Source of the DNA: Paenibacillus polysaccharolyticus | Lineage (GTDB): Bacteria > Bacillota > Bacilli > Paenibacillales > Paenibacillaceae | Reading direction: 5' to 3' | Assembly: GCF_900102085.1 (NCBI RefSeq) | Contig: NZ_FMVM01000030.1 | Coordinates: 1 to 50,416, forward strand | Length of the DNA stretch: 50,416 nucleotides | Shown: piece by piece, positions 42,136-50,416 of the stretch | Layout: each line of letters opens with the position of its first letter | Numbering within the stretch: the first letter of the stretch is position 1 | Made by a program: the position numbers and the translations under genes | Notes under the pieces: model-generated | Database searches by the model: none | What the model saw: only the letters and a program-made list of their open reading frames with translations | Told to the model about the DNA's origin: nothing

Positions 42136-42165
42136 TAACGTGCGGAGAAGACGTTGTTTTTATGC
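42136..42165 (-). promoter_or_regulatory. SigG-type promoter candidate
   Basis: Minus strand GCATA (42161-42165), 18 bases, CACGTTA (42136-42142), compared with gHATR-N18-CATnnTA: one mismatch. The predicted start falls almost on the ribosome binding site, so the leader would be very short, which lowers confidence. Confidence 0.4.
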
Positions 42166-42268
42166 ATGAATGAATCTGGCCATACCATAAACTTCATTAA
42201 AATGATTACAAATTCAATTGTGCATGATACAATCATTTCATTATATAGAGTTAGGAGGGAATCATCTA

Positions 42269-42616
42269 TTGAGAGTTGCCACAGGCATCATCTTCGCGTT
42301 TTGGCTTGTATTCATGTTCTTTAAGTTTCTGACAACACAACCTGTAGGTTATGATGGAGAGACTACACGCATATTAAGCGGAGGACTAATCTTCGTTCAA
42401 TTCATTGCATGGGCTTTTATTTTCACATTACCATTTACAACCTTTTCAATTCTAGTCGTAGCAGAAGTGATAGCTTTGTTATTAGCAATAACGTATCAAC
42501 CAGGCTATTCGGTCTTTGCGGTCGTTAACCTAATCTTCCTTATTATGAGTTTTGCTGCACATAAAGAATTGCAGAAGAAAATAGCAGTATCTAAAAAGCA
42601 AGCCAAAACTACATAG
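42269..42616 (+). CDS. small four-helix membrane protein, unknown
   Basis: 115 residues with about four membrane helices (about 4-22, 40-58, 59-77, 80-97) and a lysine-rich cytoplasmic tail. The start is TTG at 42269 with AGGAGGG 9 bases upstream; the longer in-frame start at 42218 has no ribosome binding site. TTACAA-16-TACAAT upstream is a possible promoter. No family recognised. Confidence 0.65.
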   Translation: MRVATGIIFAFWLVFMFFKFLTTQPVGYDGETTRILSGGLIFVQFIAWAFIFTLPFTTFSILVVAEVIALLLAITYQPGYSVFAVVNLIFLIMSFAAHKELQKKIAVSKKQAKTT

Positions 42617-42629
42617 GTTTCGTTTAAAG

Positions 42630-42660
42630 GCATACCGTTTTAGGTATGCTTTTAATTTTC
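42630..42660 (+). terminator. terminator after the four-helix membrane protein
   Basis: GCATACC, six-base loop, GGTATGC, then TTTTAATTTT. Confidence 0.8.
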
Positions 42661-42718
42661 TTCATAAAAACACCCCTACGAGTAACTCCCGTTAGATTTA
42701 TCTCTAAAGGTCACAAAC

Positions 42719-42762
42719 ACAAAAAACGCACCAGACCGCTATTCAACAGTCTAGTGCGTTTC
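42719..42762 (-). terminator. terminator of the tRNA-Ser gene
   Basis: Minus strand AACGCACTAGAC, loop, GTCTGGTGCGTT (one G-U pair), then TTTTG. Confidence 0.75.
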
Positions 42763-42809
42763 AAACATAATCACCGCAAATCCATATGCGGCGTGTCATT
42801 TAAAAGTTA

Positions 42810-42898
42810 TGGCGGAGAGGGTGGGATTCGAACCCACGTGGGCTTGCACCCTAACGGTTTTCAAGACCGCCCCGTTATGACCGCTTCGGTACCTCTCC
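42810..42898 (-). tRNA. tRNA-Ser (anticodon UGA)
   Basis: 89 bases with acceptor stem GGAGAGG/CCTCTCC, discriminator G and an encoded CCA (42810-42812). Anticodon loop CTTGAAA gives anticodon TGA, reading UCA and other UCN codons. The long variable arm of class II serine tRNAs and the GGTTCGAATCC T-arm are present. It lies just downstream of serS, as the single tRNA-Ser does in B. subtilis. Confidence 0.97.
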
Positions 42899-43099
42899 AA
42901 AAAATATTTTATAAACTTGCCACGAAAAGTATCATACCATAGATTAATGATGGAATGCAAGTATTTTTATTTAAAATTTATGCTAAAACCGGATTTTAAC
43001 AGGCCACCAGCACTGTAACACATCATCCAACCCACCCGCCATCCTCAAATGACGAGTGGAATAAGATGATTCGTTAATTATGCTATCTCAAACTTCGTA

Positions 43100-44383
43100 C
43101 TATTTACGACGAGCAATGACTTCAATCCCACCCATATATGGACGCAATGCTTCTGGAATAATCACCGTTCCGTCTTCTTGCTGATAGTTCTCCAGAATGG
43201 CTGCTACTGTACGTCCCACTGCCAGTCCTGAACCGTTCAGTGTGTGTACAAATTCAGGTTTCGCCTTAGGCTCTCTGCGGAAACGGATATTGGCACGACG
43301 TGCCTGGAAGTCTTCGCAGTTAGAGCATGATGAAATCTCACGGTAGGTATTGCTCTCAGGCAGCCACACTTCAATATCATATGTTTTAGCCGAAGTGAAA
43401 CCCATATCTGCCGTACAGAGCGTCAACACACGGTAAGGCAAGCCCAGAAGTTGTAGCACACGCTCTGCGTTTTGTGTCATTTTCTCCAGCTCATCATACG
43501 ATGTCTCTGGTGAAGATAACTTGAGCAACTCCACCTTATTGAACTGATGCTGACGAATCAAGCCACGAGTATCCCGTCCAGCCGAACCAGCCTCTGAGCG
43601 GAAACAGGAACTATATGCGACAAAATGCTTCGGCAGATCATCGGCATTCAAAATTTCTTCACGGTGGTAGTTCGTTACGGGTACTTCTGCTGTTGGGATC
43701 AGATAATACTCGGTATCTCTAAGCTTGAACAGATCTTCCTCGAACTTCGGCAACTGGCCTGTTCCAAACAAGCTGTCCCGGTTCACGATATATGGAGGCA
43801 AAATTTCTTCGTATCCGTGCTGATCACTGTGCAAATCCATCATAAAGTTAATCAGTGCACGCTCCAGACGCGCTCCAAGTCCTTTATAGAAGGTAAAACG
43901 TGAACCTGTCACTTTGGCTGCTGCTTCAAAATCAAGGATGTCCAGCTCCTGTGCAATCTCCCAGTGGGCTTTTGGCGTGAAAGAGAATGACTTCGGCTCC
44001 TCCCAACGACGAATTTCAACATTATCCTCTTCGGATGTACCTACAGGCACACTTTCATTTGGAATGTTAGGAATTGCCATCGTGAGGTCATTAATTTTAA
44101 CCTCAAGCTCGCGTACTTCCTCATCCATTGCTTTAATTCGATCGGAGACCTCGCGCATCTCGACAATCAAATCATCGGCGTTCTCACGATTTTTCTTCAG
44201 TCTGGCTACTTCTGCGGACACTGTGTTACGGCGACTCTTCAGATTCTCACTCTCCTGAAGCAATTCCCGTCGCTTTGCATCGAGCTCCGTAAACCCAGCA
44301 ATCAGGTCGAGCGATTTGCCACGATTATTTAATGCTTCTTCTACACGTGCATATTCATTCCGCAATATTTTCACATCAAGCAC
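43100..44383 (-). CDS. serS: seryl-tRNA synthetase
   Basis: 427 residues. Class II synthetase: the N-terminal coiled-coil tRNA-binding arm (about 30-105), motif 2 around FRSEAGSAGRDTRGL and motif 3 GSGLAVGRTVAAILENY. GTG at 44383 has AGGAGGGG about 7 bases upstream. TATAAT at 44409-44414 with only a weak -35 is a possible direct promoter. Upstream lies a structured RNA with a T-box-like core (44498-44650), and serine-responsive T-box control of serS is known in Bacillales. Confidence 0.96.
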   Translation of the reverse strand: MLDVKILRNEYARVEEALNNRGKSLDLIAGFTELDAKRRELLQESENLKSRRNTVSAEVARLKKNRENADDLIVEMREVSDRIKAMDEEVRELEVKINDLTMAIPNIPNESVPVGTSEEDNVEIRRWEEPKSFSFTPKAHWEIAQELDILDFEAAAKVTGSRFTFYKGLGARLERALINFMMDLHSDQHGYEEILPPYIVNRDSLFGTGQLPKFEEDLFKLRDTEYYLIPTAEVPVTNYHREEILNADDLPKHFVAYSSCFRSEAGSAGRDTRGLIRQHQFNKVELLKLSSPETSYDELEKMTQNAERVLQLLGLPYRVLTLCTADMGFTSAKTYDIEVWLPESNTYREISSCSNCEDFQARRANIRFRREPKAKPEFVHTLNGSGLAVGRTVAAILENYQQEDGTVIIPEALRPYMGGIEVIARRK

Positions 44384-44497
44384 TGCGTACCCCTCCTAAT
44401 AAACCTACATTATAGAGCCTCATGTCAGGCCCGTTCTCAATACATTCATTTAAAAACACAATAATATCTATTATAACCTACAATGTGCTAATAACCG

Positions 44498-44650
44498 AAA
44501 AAACAACCTATGTCCCCGGTTGCCACCTCCGCTGCGATTCCGCTATGCAGCAGTTACAAGCAACATGAGGCATCCGTCCAGATGCAGCTGCCTCAGTAGC
44601 CTAGAACAGACAACTGAGGAGTGCTCCGATGACCGGGAGATCATAGGTTG
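44498..44650 (-). ncRNA. structured RNA between pdxT and serS, T-box-like core
   Basis: Minus strand. The first ten bases after position 44651 (ACAACCTATG-type arm, 44641-44650) pair perfectly with 44506-44515, and TCCCGGT (44632-44638) pairs with ACCGGGG; the 3' arm ends in TTTTTT (44498-44503). Inside lie CCTCAGT/ACTGAGG (44594-44619) and GCATC/GATGC. Just before the 3' arm is GGAGGTGGCAACCGGGG, near the T-box consensus AGGGTGGNACCGCG; its TGGC would pair with the GCCA end of tRNA-Ser. A competing short hairpin CAACC/GGTTG precedes the T run. I could not trace stem I or the specifier. Confidence 0.45.
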
Positions 44651-44661
44651 TACATCATACT

Positions 44662-45252
44662 TTATTTTGCTTCTACCGATTGTTTATATGCCCTTGCCAT
44701 GTCTACAAAGTAAGCATGTAGACGGTAGTCATCCGTCAACTCTGGATGGTAGGAGCAAGCCAGCAAATGTCCCTGGCGTGCTGTCACAATCTCATCGTTA
44801 TAAGTGGAAAGAACCTCGACCTGTTCGCCAACACTCTCAATTAACGGAGCGCGTATAAATACAGCCCGTACCGTCTCATCGATACCTTTTACAGGCAGGT
44901 CTGTCTCAAAGCTCTCTCTCTGTCTCCCAAAAGCATTACGAGAAACGGTCATATCCATAAGCTCCAGATGAGCCTCTTCCTGACCTTGAATACGCTTGGC
45001 CATAACGATCAGACCCGCACAGGTACCGAATACCGGCTTTCCAGCTGCGGCGAAGGCACGAATGGCTTCCATGAACCCATACTTGCGCATAAGCTTTCCG
45101 ATGGTTGTGCTCTCTCCACCCGGTAAAATCAAGCCATCCAGCTCGTCTAACTGCTGAACCTGCTTAATGGCTACACCCTCAGCTCCAGCACGTTCAATAC
45201 TGCGTATATGTTCTGTAACAGCACCCTGAAGCGCCAAAACGCCGATCTTCAT
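44662..45252 (-). CDS. pdxT: glutaminase subunit of PLP synthase
   Basis: 196 residues. It releases ammonia from glutamine for PdxS. Nucleophile C78 in VFGTCAGL, the GGEST oxyanion loop (about 45-49) and the H/E pair in SYHPEL are in place. ATG at 45252 lies 18 bases after pdxS, so the two are co-transcribed, as always for this complex of twelve PdxS and twelve PdxT. Confidence 0.96.
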   Translation of the reverse strand: MKIGVLALQGAVTEHIRSIERAGAEGVAIKQVQQLDELDGLILPGGESTTIGKLMRKYGFMEAIRAFAAAGKPVFGTCAGLIVMAKRIQGQEEAHLELMDMTVSRNAFGRQRESFETDLPVKGIDETVRAVFIRAPLIESVGEQVEVLSTYNDEIVTARQGHLLACSYHPELTDDYRLHAYFVDMARAYKQSVEAK

Positions 45253-45270
45253 GTCTGAATTCCCCTTCTC

Positions 45271-46152
45271 TTACCAGCCGCGATCCTGCATACGCTCGGA
45301 AGGTGCGAGTTTGGAAATTTCGATGCCTTTCATTGGTGCTCCCAGGTTTTTAGAAACCTCGGCAATCAATTTATAATCGGTATAATGTGTTGTTGCTTCA
45401 ACGATCGCACGTGCGAACTTCTCCGGGCTGTCCGATTTGAAAATACCAGAACCTACAAATACACCGTCTGCTCCAAGGTGCATCATAAGTGCAGCATCTG
45501 CTGGAGTGGCTACGCCGCCCGCTGCAAAGTTAACCACTGGCAATTTTCCGTTCTCATGCACATCCAGCAGAAGCTCATAGGCAACGCCCAGATTCTTCGC
45601 TTCAGCATACAGCTCGTCTTTTGACATATTGGTTACTTTACGAATTTGGCCGTTAATGAAACGCATATGACGAACCGCCTCAACAATGTTGCCTGTTCCC
45701 GGCTCACCTTTTGTACGAATCATAGATGCTCCTTCACCGATCCGGCGAAGTGCCTCACCCAGGTCTTTCGCTCCACATACAAACGGTACAGTAAACTCAT
45801 GTTTATCAATATGGAATACTTCATCCGCAGGAGTCAGTACTTCACTCTCATCCAGGTAATCCACACCCAGTGACTCAAGTACTTTAGCTTCTACGTAGTG
45901 ACCAATACGTGCTTTGGCCATAACAGGGATCGTAACAACTTTCATTACTTCTTCCACAATCGTTGGATCGGCCATACGAGCCACTCCGCCTGCTGCGCGA
46001 ATATCAGAAGGAACACGCTCAAGTGCCATTACTGCTGTTGCACCTGCTGCTTCCGCAATTTTAGCTTGCTCAGCGTTCATGACGTCCATGATTACGCCGC
46101 CTTTTTGCATTTCAGCCATACCTCTTTTAACGCGTGATGTTCCCGTTTCCAT
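45271..46152 (-). CDS. pdxS: PLP synthase subunit PdxS
   Basis: 293 residues. It makes pyridoxal 5'-phosphate from ribose-5-phosphate, glyceraldehyde-3-phosphate and ammonia. The (beta/alpha)8 barrel shows the Schiff-base lysine K80 (B. subtilis K81) in VMAKARIGH, D23 near the start and the second lysine before GEPGTGN. ATG at 46152 has GGGGGG upstream. Between dacA and pdxS lie 180 bases with no clear terminator, so read-through from dacA is possible; no pdxR-like regulator is adjacent. Confidence 0.97.
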   Translation of the reverse strand: METGTSRVKRGMAEMQKGGVIMDVMNAEQAKIAEAAGATAVMALERVPSDIRAAGGVARMADPTIVEEVMKVVTIPVMAKARIGHYVEAKVLESLGVDYLDESEVLTPADEVFHIDKHEFTVPFVCGAKDLGEALRRIGEGASMIRTKGEPGTGNIVEAVRHMRFINGQIRKVTNMSKDELYAEAKNLGVAYELLLDVHENGKLPVVNFAAGGVATPADAALMMHLGADGVFVGSGIFKSDSPEKFARAIVEATTHYTDYKLIAEVSKNLGAPMKGIEISKLAPSERMQDRGW

Positions 46153-46332
46153 ATTCCAAGCCCCCCGTAGTGTATGTGTTGTCTCTCATTTTCAAAAAGC
46201 ATATGATACTTTTGAGCAAATGAAAGAACCTTAGACTTTTATACTGTAATACGTAGAATTCTAACTTGATATTTTACCGGAAAAAGCGTAAATATACAAT
46301 CCACTCATTCAGTATTAGTTTGTATTTTTCGG

Positions 46333-47724
46333 TTAAAACAAGTTTTTGATTCCATCGAACAGATCAACGAAGAAGTCTTTGATCGCACGGAAGAATAGGC
46401 GGAACCAGCCACCCTTCTCAGCCTCTTCGGCTGTAATCAGGTTTACCGTTTTTTCCTGAGGTTCCATTCCCTCTGCTTTGTAGGTGTAAGTGACCGTACC
46501 AACCTTAGTACCTGCTTTGATTGGTGCAACCAGTTTATCCGCTTCGGTTACACTCGCTTTGAATGTTACGTTCAGGTCTTGAGTACCTTTAGGAACAACA
46601 AAACTTACTGCATTGTCGGTTACGACAGGAACTGTCGTCTCTTTCCCTTTTTTCAGAGGTACCGTTTCCCAGCCTTTAACTTTGGTTTTACCTGCAACAG
46701 CCTGTTTTACTTCAAAATTATCAAAACCATAATCCAGCACCTTTTTCGTTTCTCTAAAACGTGCGGATTCAGAATCGGTTCCCATCACCACGCTAATCAA
46801 ACGCATACCGTTACGCTCAGCCGTACCCGTAAAGTTATTGCCTGCGTTACTCGTATGGCCTGTTTTCATACCATCCAGACCTTCGTAAGCGTAGCTTTTG
46901 AAGTTGGTTATATTTTTATTCGCTTCCAGCATCCAGTTATAATTGATAATAGGTGCTTTGTCGTTCGGACGGAATTTGTAGGATTGAATCGTTGTAAAAT
47001 CTTTGTAGTCGGGATGATCTCTGACGATATATCTACACAAAATAGCAGCGTCTAAAGCGGACATCACCGTTTCCTTGTCTTCTGCTGGACGGAATTCAGC
47101 TGGCATATCTGCACGATCCAGACCAGTAGAGTTAATGAAGTGGGTATCCTTCATACCCATCCGTTTCGCTTCCTCATTCATCATTTTTACGAATTCAGCT
47201 TCCGAACCGGCAACATACTCGGCCAATGCCACGGTAGCATCATTGGCCGATCCAACAGCCATGGCGATATACAGATCTTTTACCGTATGCTGGTCTCCTT
47301 CTGCAAGGAAAATGCGTGATCCGATACTTTTAGCTGCGTTCTTGCCAACCGTAACTACTGTATCCCAACCAAACTTCCCTTGTTTCACCTGTTCTGCAAC
47401 GATATACTCTGTCATCATCTTCGTCATACTTGCTGGCGGCATCGCTTTATCCGCATCAACTGACAGTAAAATCTGGCCTGTAGAAGCTTCCATCAGGACT
47501 GCCGATCTTACATCAAGTCCAAGCGAGTCTACTGAAGGGATACTAACGGCCTTTGCTGGCGTTTTCGTTGTTGTAGCTGCCGCAGTCAGAACCTGACCAG
47601 AGTCACTGGCAGCGGCCATAACAGGCATCACTGCAGACATGCATAGCATGTTAAGGAGCATAACGGAGGCTACGCTCTTTTTGAGAATCTGACGTTTTTT
47701 CTTATTCATGTGTTTGGCTTTCAA
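46333..47724 (-). CDS. dacA: D-alanyl-D-alanine carboxypeptidase (PBP5-like)
   Basis: 463 residues. It trims the terminal D-alanine from peptidoglycan stem peptides. Signal peptide at about 13-38, catalytic SMTK at 99-102, SAN at 159-161 and KTG at 287-289. A C-terminal beta domain ends in an amphipathic helix (RLFFRAIKDFFVDLFDGIKN) that binds the membrane surface. TTG at 47724 is the likely start, AGGGAG lying 9 bases upstream. It sits between guaB and pdxS as in B. subtilis. Confidence 0.95.
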   Translation of the reverse strand: MKAKHMNKKKRQILKKSVASVMLLNMLCMSAVMPVMAAASDSGQVLTAAATTTKTPAKAVSIPSVDSLGLDVRSAVLMEASTGQILLSVDADKAMPPASMTKMMTEYIVAEQVKQGKFGWDTVVTVGKNAAKSIGSRIFLAEGDQHTVKDLYIAMAVGSANDATVALAEYVAGSEAEFVKMMNEEAKRMGMKDTHFINSTGLDRADMPAEFRPAEDKETVMSALDAAILCRYIVRDHPDYKDFTTIQSYKFRPNDKAPIINYNWMLEANKNITNFKSYAYEGLDGMKTGHTSNAGNNFTGTAERNGMRLISVVMGTDSESARFRETKKVLDYGFDNFEVKQAVAGKTKVKGWETVPLKKGKETTVPVVTDNAVSFVVPKGTQDLNVTFKASVTEADKLVAPIKAGTKVGTVTYTYKAEGMEPQEKTVNLITAEEAEKGGWFRLFFRAIKDFFVDLFDGIKNLF

Positions 47725-48081
47725 TGATGAATACTCCCTTCGGTCTGAAGCTTCTGAATAATGCCTCAGTGCAGCTCAAGCTGCTATTTTCATAGTCCCT
47801 GTCACTGTGTCAATGGATATGTGATTCTCTGCTGAATGCGCTGTATCGAAATGAGCAAGTTCGTTGCTCTAATATTCAGATCATTTGTCACTTCGCTCGC
47901 ATCTTGCTGAATGCTTATCTTATGTAAAACGTAATAAACATTCTTTCTAGTATGATAAGTCATAACTGGCTTACCTTGAGTTTTATAAAAAATTCATGGA
48001 TCACGTCAAAAAATCGCCGCAACGCCCCGTTCCATCCTAGGACGGTCACCGCTTGTTCTATTCTATCACAGGGGTATCCGC
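47725..48081 (-). other. gene-free region between guaB and dacA
   Basis: About 360 bases, AT-rich, no convincing gene. It must hold the dacA promoter; I found no clear -35/-10 pair. Confidence 0.4.
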
Positions 48082-48121
48082 AAAAAAAGACAAGCCCGGC
48101 GAAAATCGCCGAGCCTGCCTT
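48082..48121 (-). terminator. terminator after guaB
   Basis: Minus strand AGGCTCGGCG, ATTTT loop, CGCCGGGCTT, then GTCTTTTTTT. Confidence 0.85.
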
Positions 48122-48144
48122 GGAAATCATTAACTCACTTCAGA

Positions 48145-49602
48145 TTACAACGAGTAGTTAGGTGCTTCTTTCGTAATCTGCACATCATGTGGGTGGCTCT
48201 CACGAAGGCCAGCGCCTGTAATACGGATAAAGCTTGTGTCATTACGCAATTGATCCAGATTACTCGTTCCGCAGTATCCCATACCCGAACGCAATCCGCC
48301 GATCAACTGATGAATTGTATCAGACAAAGGACCTTTGTATGCTACTCGACCCTCAATGCCTTCAGGAACCAGTTTTTTGTCATCATCCTGGAAGTAACGG
48401 TCTTTACTGCCTTGTTTCATTGCAGCCATTGAACCCATACCACGATATACTTTATAACTACGTCCTTGGAAGATTTCCGTTTCTCCTGGACTCTCTGCTG
48501 TTCCTGCAAACAGGCTTCCCAGCATTACCGCATGAGCACCTGCAGCAAGAGCTTTGGTGATCTCACCAGAGTATTTAATACCACCGTCAGCAATGATAGG
48601 TACGCCGTATTCACGCGCCACGCTTGCACAATCATATACGGCTGTAACCTGAGGAACACCTATGCCTGCAATAACACGAGTTGTACAAATAGAACCTGGT
48701 CCAATACCTACTTTAACAACCGAAGCTCCTGCTTCAATCAGATCACGTGTGGCTTCACCCGTAGCAACGTTGCCCGCAATGATAGTGAGCTCAGGGAAAC
48801 GTTCGCGTAACTTGCGAACCGCTTCAATAATGTTAATATGATGTCCATGAGCTGAATCTACTGTAATCAGATCCACACCCGCTTTGACCAAAGCGTCTGC
48901 ACGTTCAAAAGTATCTTTGGAGATACCAATTGCCGCACCAACCAAAAGGCGACCTTGAGCATCCTTGGCAGCTTGCGGGAACTGAATGGCCTTCTCGATA
49001 TCTTTAATTGTGATGAGGCCCTTCAATGTGTTGGACTCATCCACCAATGGAAGTTTTTCAATTTTATGCTTCTGCAAGATACCTTCTGCCTCTTGCAGTG
49101 TTGTACCCACAGGAGCTGTAACCAAATTCTCACGCGTCATGACTTCACTAATCTTGATGTTGAAATCATGGATAAATCGCAAGTCACGGTTTGTCAGAAT
49201 GCCTACGAGCTTCTGATCTCCTTCAACGATAGGCACACCAGAAATCCGGTATTTTGCCATAACTGCCTCAGCATCAGATACCAAATGTTCAGCTGTAAGT
49301 GAAAAAGGATTGGTAATAACACCGCTCTCCGAGCGTTTAACCCGATCCACTTCTTCAGCTTGCTGTTCAACGGACATATTCTTATGAATAATGCCAATAC
49401 CGCCTTCACGCGCAATGGCAATCGCCAGTGTTGCTTCAGTAACAGTATCCATCCCTGCACTAATCAAAGGAATGTTCAATTTGACGTTATCGCTCAAACG
49501 AACGGATACGTCTACTTCTTTAGGCAGTGTCTCGGATTTCCGTGGCACTAGCAATACATCATCAAAGGTGAAGCCTTCCTTACCAAATTTATCTTCCCAC
49601 AC
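48145..49602 (-). CDS. guaB: inosine-5'-monophosphate dehydrogenase
   Basis: 485 residues. It oxidises IMP to XMP with NAD, the first committed step to GMP. The barrel is split by a CBS-domain pair (about 95-210); the catalytic cysteine is in GPGSICTTR and the mobile flap near YRGMGSMAAM is present. The start is GTG at 49602 with AAGGAGG 9 bases upstream. It lies directly downstream of an rRNA operon, as in B. subtilis where rrnO and yaaC precede it; yaaC is missing here. Confidence 0.97.
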   Translation of the reverse strand: MWEDKFGKEGFTFDDVLLVPRKSETLPKEVDVSVRLSDNVKLNIPLISAGMDTVTEATLAIAIAREGGIGIIHKNMSVEQQAEEVDRVKRSESGVITNPFSLTAEHLVSDAEAVMAKYRISGVPIVEGDQKLVGILTNRDLRFIHDFNIKISEVMTRENLVTAPVGTTLQEAEGILQKHKIEKLPLVDESNTLKGLITIKDIEKAIQFPQAAKDAQGRLLVGAAIGISKDTFERADALVKAGVDLITVDSAHGHHINIIEAVRKLRERFPELTIIAGNVATGEATRDLIEAGASVVKVGIGPGSICTTRVIAGIGVPQVTAVYDCASVAREYGVPIIADGGIKYSGEITKALAAGAHAVMLGSLFAGTAESPGETEIFQGRSYKVYRGMGSMAAMKQGSKDRYFQDDDKKLVPEGIEGRVAYKGPLSDTIHQLIGGLRSGMGYCGTSNLDQLRNDTSFIRITGAGLRESHPHDVQITKEAPNYSL

Positions 49603-49708
49603 GCAAGTGTTCCTCCTTATGTTTGCTCAGCTTTACGGACCAAAACCCGAAGATTCCAGGCTGTATTGTATGCCGAAAATTCGTTTTCTGAAAATATATT
49701 ATTGTCCA

Positions 49709-49738
49709 TCTTAGCAAAGCGATATTTAGAATGTCAAG
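49709..49738 (-). promoter_or_regulatory. guaB promoter
   Basis: Minus strand TTGACA (49733-49738), 18 bases, TAAGAT (49709-49714). The rest of the 49603-49961 gap holds the leader, no obvious purine riboswitch, and the two rRNA terminators. Confidence 0.6.
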
Positions 49739-49817
49739 GGAAACTCCTTGGAACAATCAGGTGTGCTTCCCCTTGTATACAAATGTGTTTCTTAGGTGGA
49801 CAGCTTTGATAATATAA

Positions 49818-49850
49818 CAAAAGACGTCCTTTTATTCAGATCGGACGCCT
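49818..49850 (-). terminator. second terminator of the rRNA operon
   Basis: Minus strand AGGCGTCC, loop, GGACGTCT (one G-U pair), then TTTGTTATATT. Confidence 0.6.
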
Positions 49851-49920
49851 GCTTTTATTGTTATGTAGTTTAAGTATTCCTTAATTGAAGATTTTTATGT
49901 TCTTCACGATTTTGATAAAA

Positions 49921-49957
49921 ATATAAAAACCACCACCGAACATCATCGGCAGTGGTT
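49921..49957 (-). terminator. first terminator of the rRNA operon
   Basis: Minus strand ACCACTGCCGA, TGATGT loop, TCGGTGGTGGT, then TTTTTATATTTTTA, a few bases after the 5S gene. Confidence 0.75.
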
Positions 49958-49961
49958 CTTT

Positions 49962-50078
49962 GCTTGGCGGCGTCCTATTCTCCCAGGACCCTGCGGTCCA
50001 AGTACCATCGGCGCTAGAGGGCTTAACGGTCGTGTTCGGGATGGGTACGTGTGGAACCCCTCCGCCATCGCCACCAAA
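49962..50078 (-). rRNA. rrf: 5S ribosomal RNA
   Basis: 117 bases. Minus strand begins TTTGGTGGCGATGGCGGAGG and ends GGACGCCGCCAAGC, forming the terminal helix; the conserved CCCATCCCGAACACGACCG segment is intact. Sequence is of the Paenibacillus/Bacillus type. Confidence 0.96.
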
Positions 50079-50229
50079 CGCGATTGGTCGAAGCATAGCT
50101 TCTTCCATTCATTCAGAATTGAAAATCATACACACATTCCGTGATGTACCGATTTTCACTTCATTCAGAGTGTTGTTCTCTGAAAACTAGATTCGAAACG
50201 AAACCTACGCGACTCAAAACTTGCATATT

Positions 50230-50416
50230 GGATAAGCCCTCGACCGATTAGTACTGGTCAGCTCCATGCATTGCTGCACTTCCACCCCCAGCCTATCTAC
50301 CTCGTCGTCTTCAAGGGGTCTTACATACTGGGAAATCTCATCTTGAGGGGGGCTTCACGCTTAGATGCTTTCAGCGCTTATCCCGTCCGTACATAGCTAC
50401 CCAGCGGTGCTCCTGG
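50230..50416 (-). rRNA. rrl: 23S ribosomal RNA, 3' end only
   Basis: The last about 187 bases of a 23S gene that continues past the right edge. The minus strand contains the conserved 3' terminal GGAGCTGACCAGTACTAATC followed by GGTCGAGGGCTTATCC. The 151-base spacer to 5S holds no tRNA. Confidence 0.95.

Noticed and set aside
43005..43090. Possible serS terminator between serS and tRNA-Ser
   Set aside because: No stem with a T run found; serS and the tRNA may be co-transcribed and end at 42719-42762.
1..50416. Insertion sequences, prophage genes or CRISPR arrays
   Set aside because: No transposase, integrase or phage structural gene and no regularly spaced direct repeats were seen.

Overview
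This window reads as chromosome of a spore-forming, motile, aerobic Gram-positive bacterium of the Bacillales, most likely Paenibacillus. The evidence is the sporulation genes (bofA, spo0F, a pbpG-type PBP, an SspP-type spore protein), strong AGGAGG ribosome binding sites, the long Firmicutes SRP RNA with an Alu domain, and near-complete gene synteny with Bacillus subtilis. The genus is an inference. No phage, insertion sequence, CRISPR array or other obvious mobile DNA was seen.

Layout. Both ends are ribosomal: the right end holds the 3' end of a 23S gene, a 5S gene and two terminators. The left end holds the promoter and leader of another rRNA operon, whose 16S gene lies outside. Both read on the minus strand, as do most genes, so the minus strand is probably the leading strand. 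From the right on the minus strand come guaB, dacA, pdxS-pdxT, serS and tRNA-Ser(UGA). At the left end come the SRP RNA, dnaX, ebfC/yaaK, recR, yaaL and bofA. These are the contents of the B. subtilis rrnO-rrnA interval near oriC.

Between the two halves, about 34 kb separates tadA from the SRP RNA gene, which adjoin in B. subtilis. The left part of this (4.4-27.2 kb) is the equivalent of the B. subtilis rpmE-rho-murAB-fbaA-spo0F-pyrG-rpoE-argS-ywiB-speB-speE-pbpG-ywhD block, which lies on the other side of oriC there. The rest (27.2-42.6 kb) is more genus-specific: an M1 metallopeptidase with a membrane protein, an NlpC/P60 hydrolase behind a c-di-AMP riboswitch, a membrane cytochrome c, motAB, a large orphan PAS sensor kinase, tadA, a lipoprotein and a small putative spore-protein operon.

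Functional threads. Spore formation: spo0F has a near-consensus SigH promoter and an upstream 0A-box-like site, and an orphan kinase in the window could feed the phosphorelay. Growth functions: nucleotide synthesis (guaB, pyrG), PLP synthesis, cell wall (murA, dacA, PBP), polyamines (speE-speB) and translation. Carbohydrate use: a GH51 arabinofuranosidase with a consensus cre site.

Most unusual observations: a 370-bp GC-rich array of about ten different hairpins between a subtilase gene and argS; a candidate type I toxin/antisense locus at 21.96-22.41 kb; a cluster of DnaA-box-like sites and palindromes between the kinase and tadA; a long-range paired RNA element with a T-box-like core between pdxT and serS; and a three-gene operon of very small hydrophilic proteins ending in an SspP-like gene.
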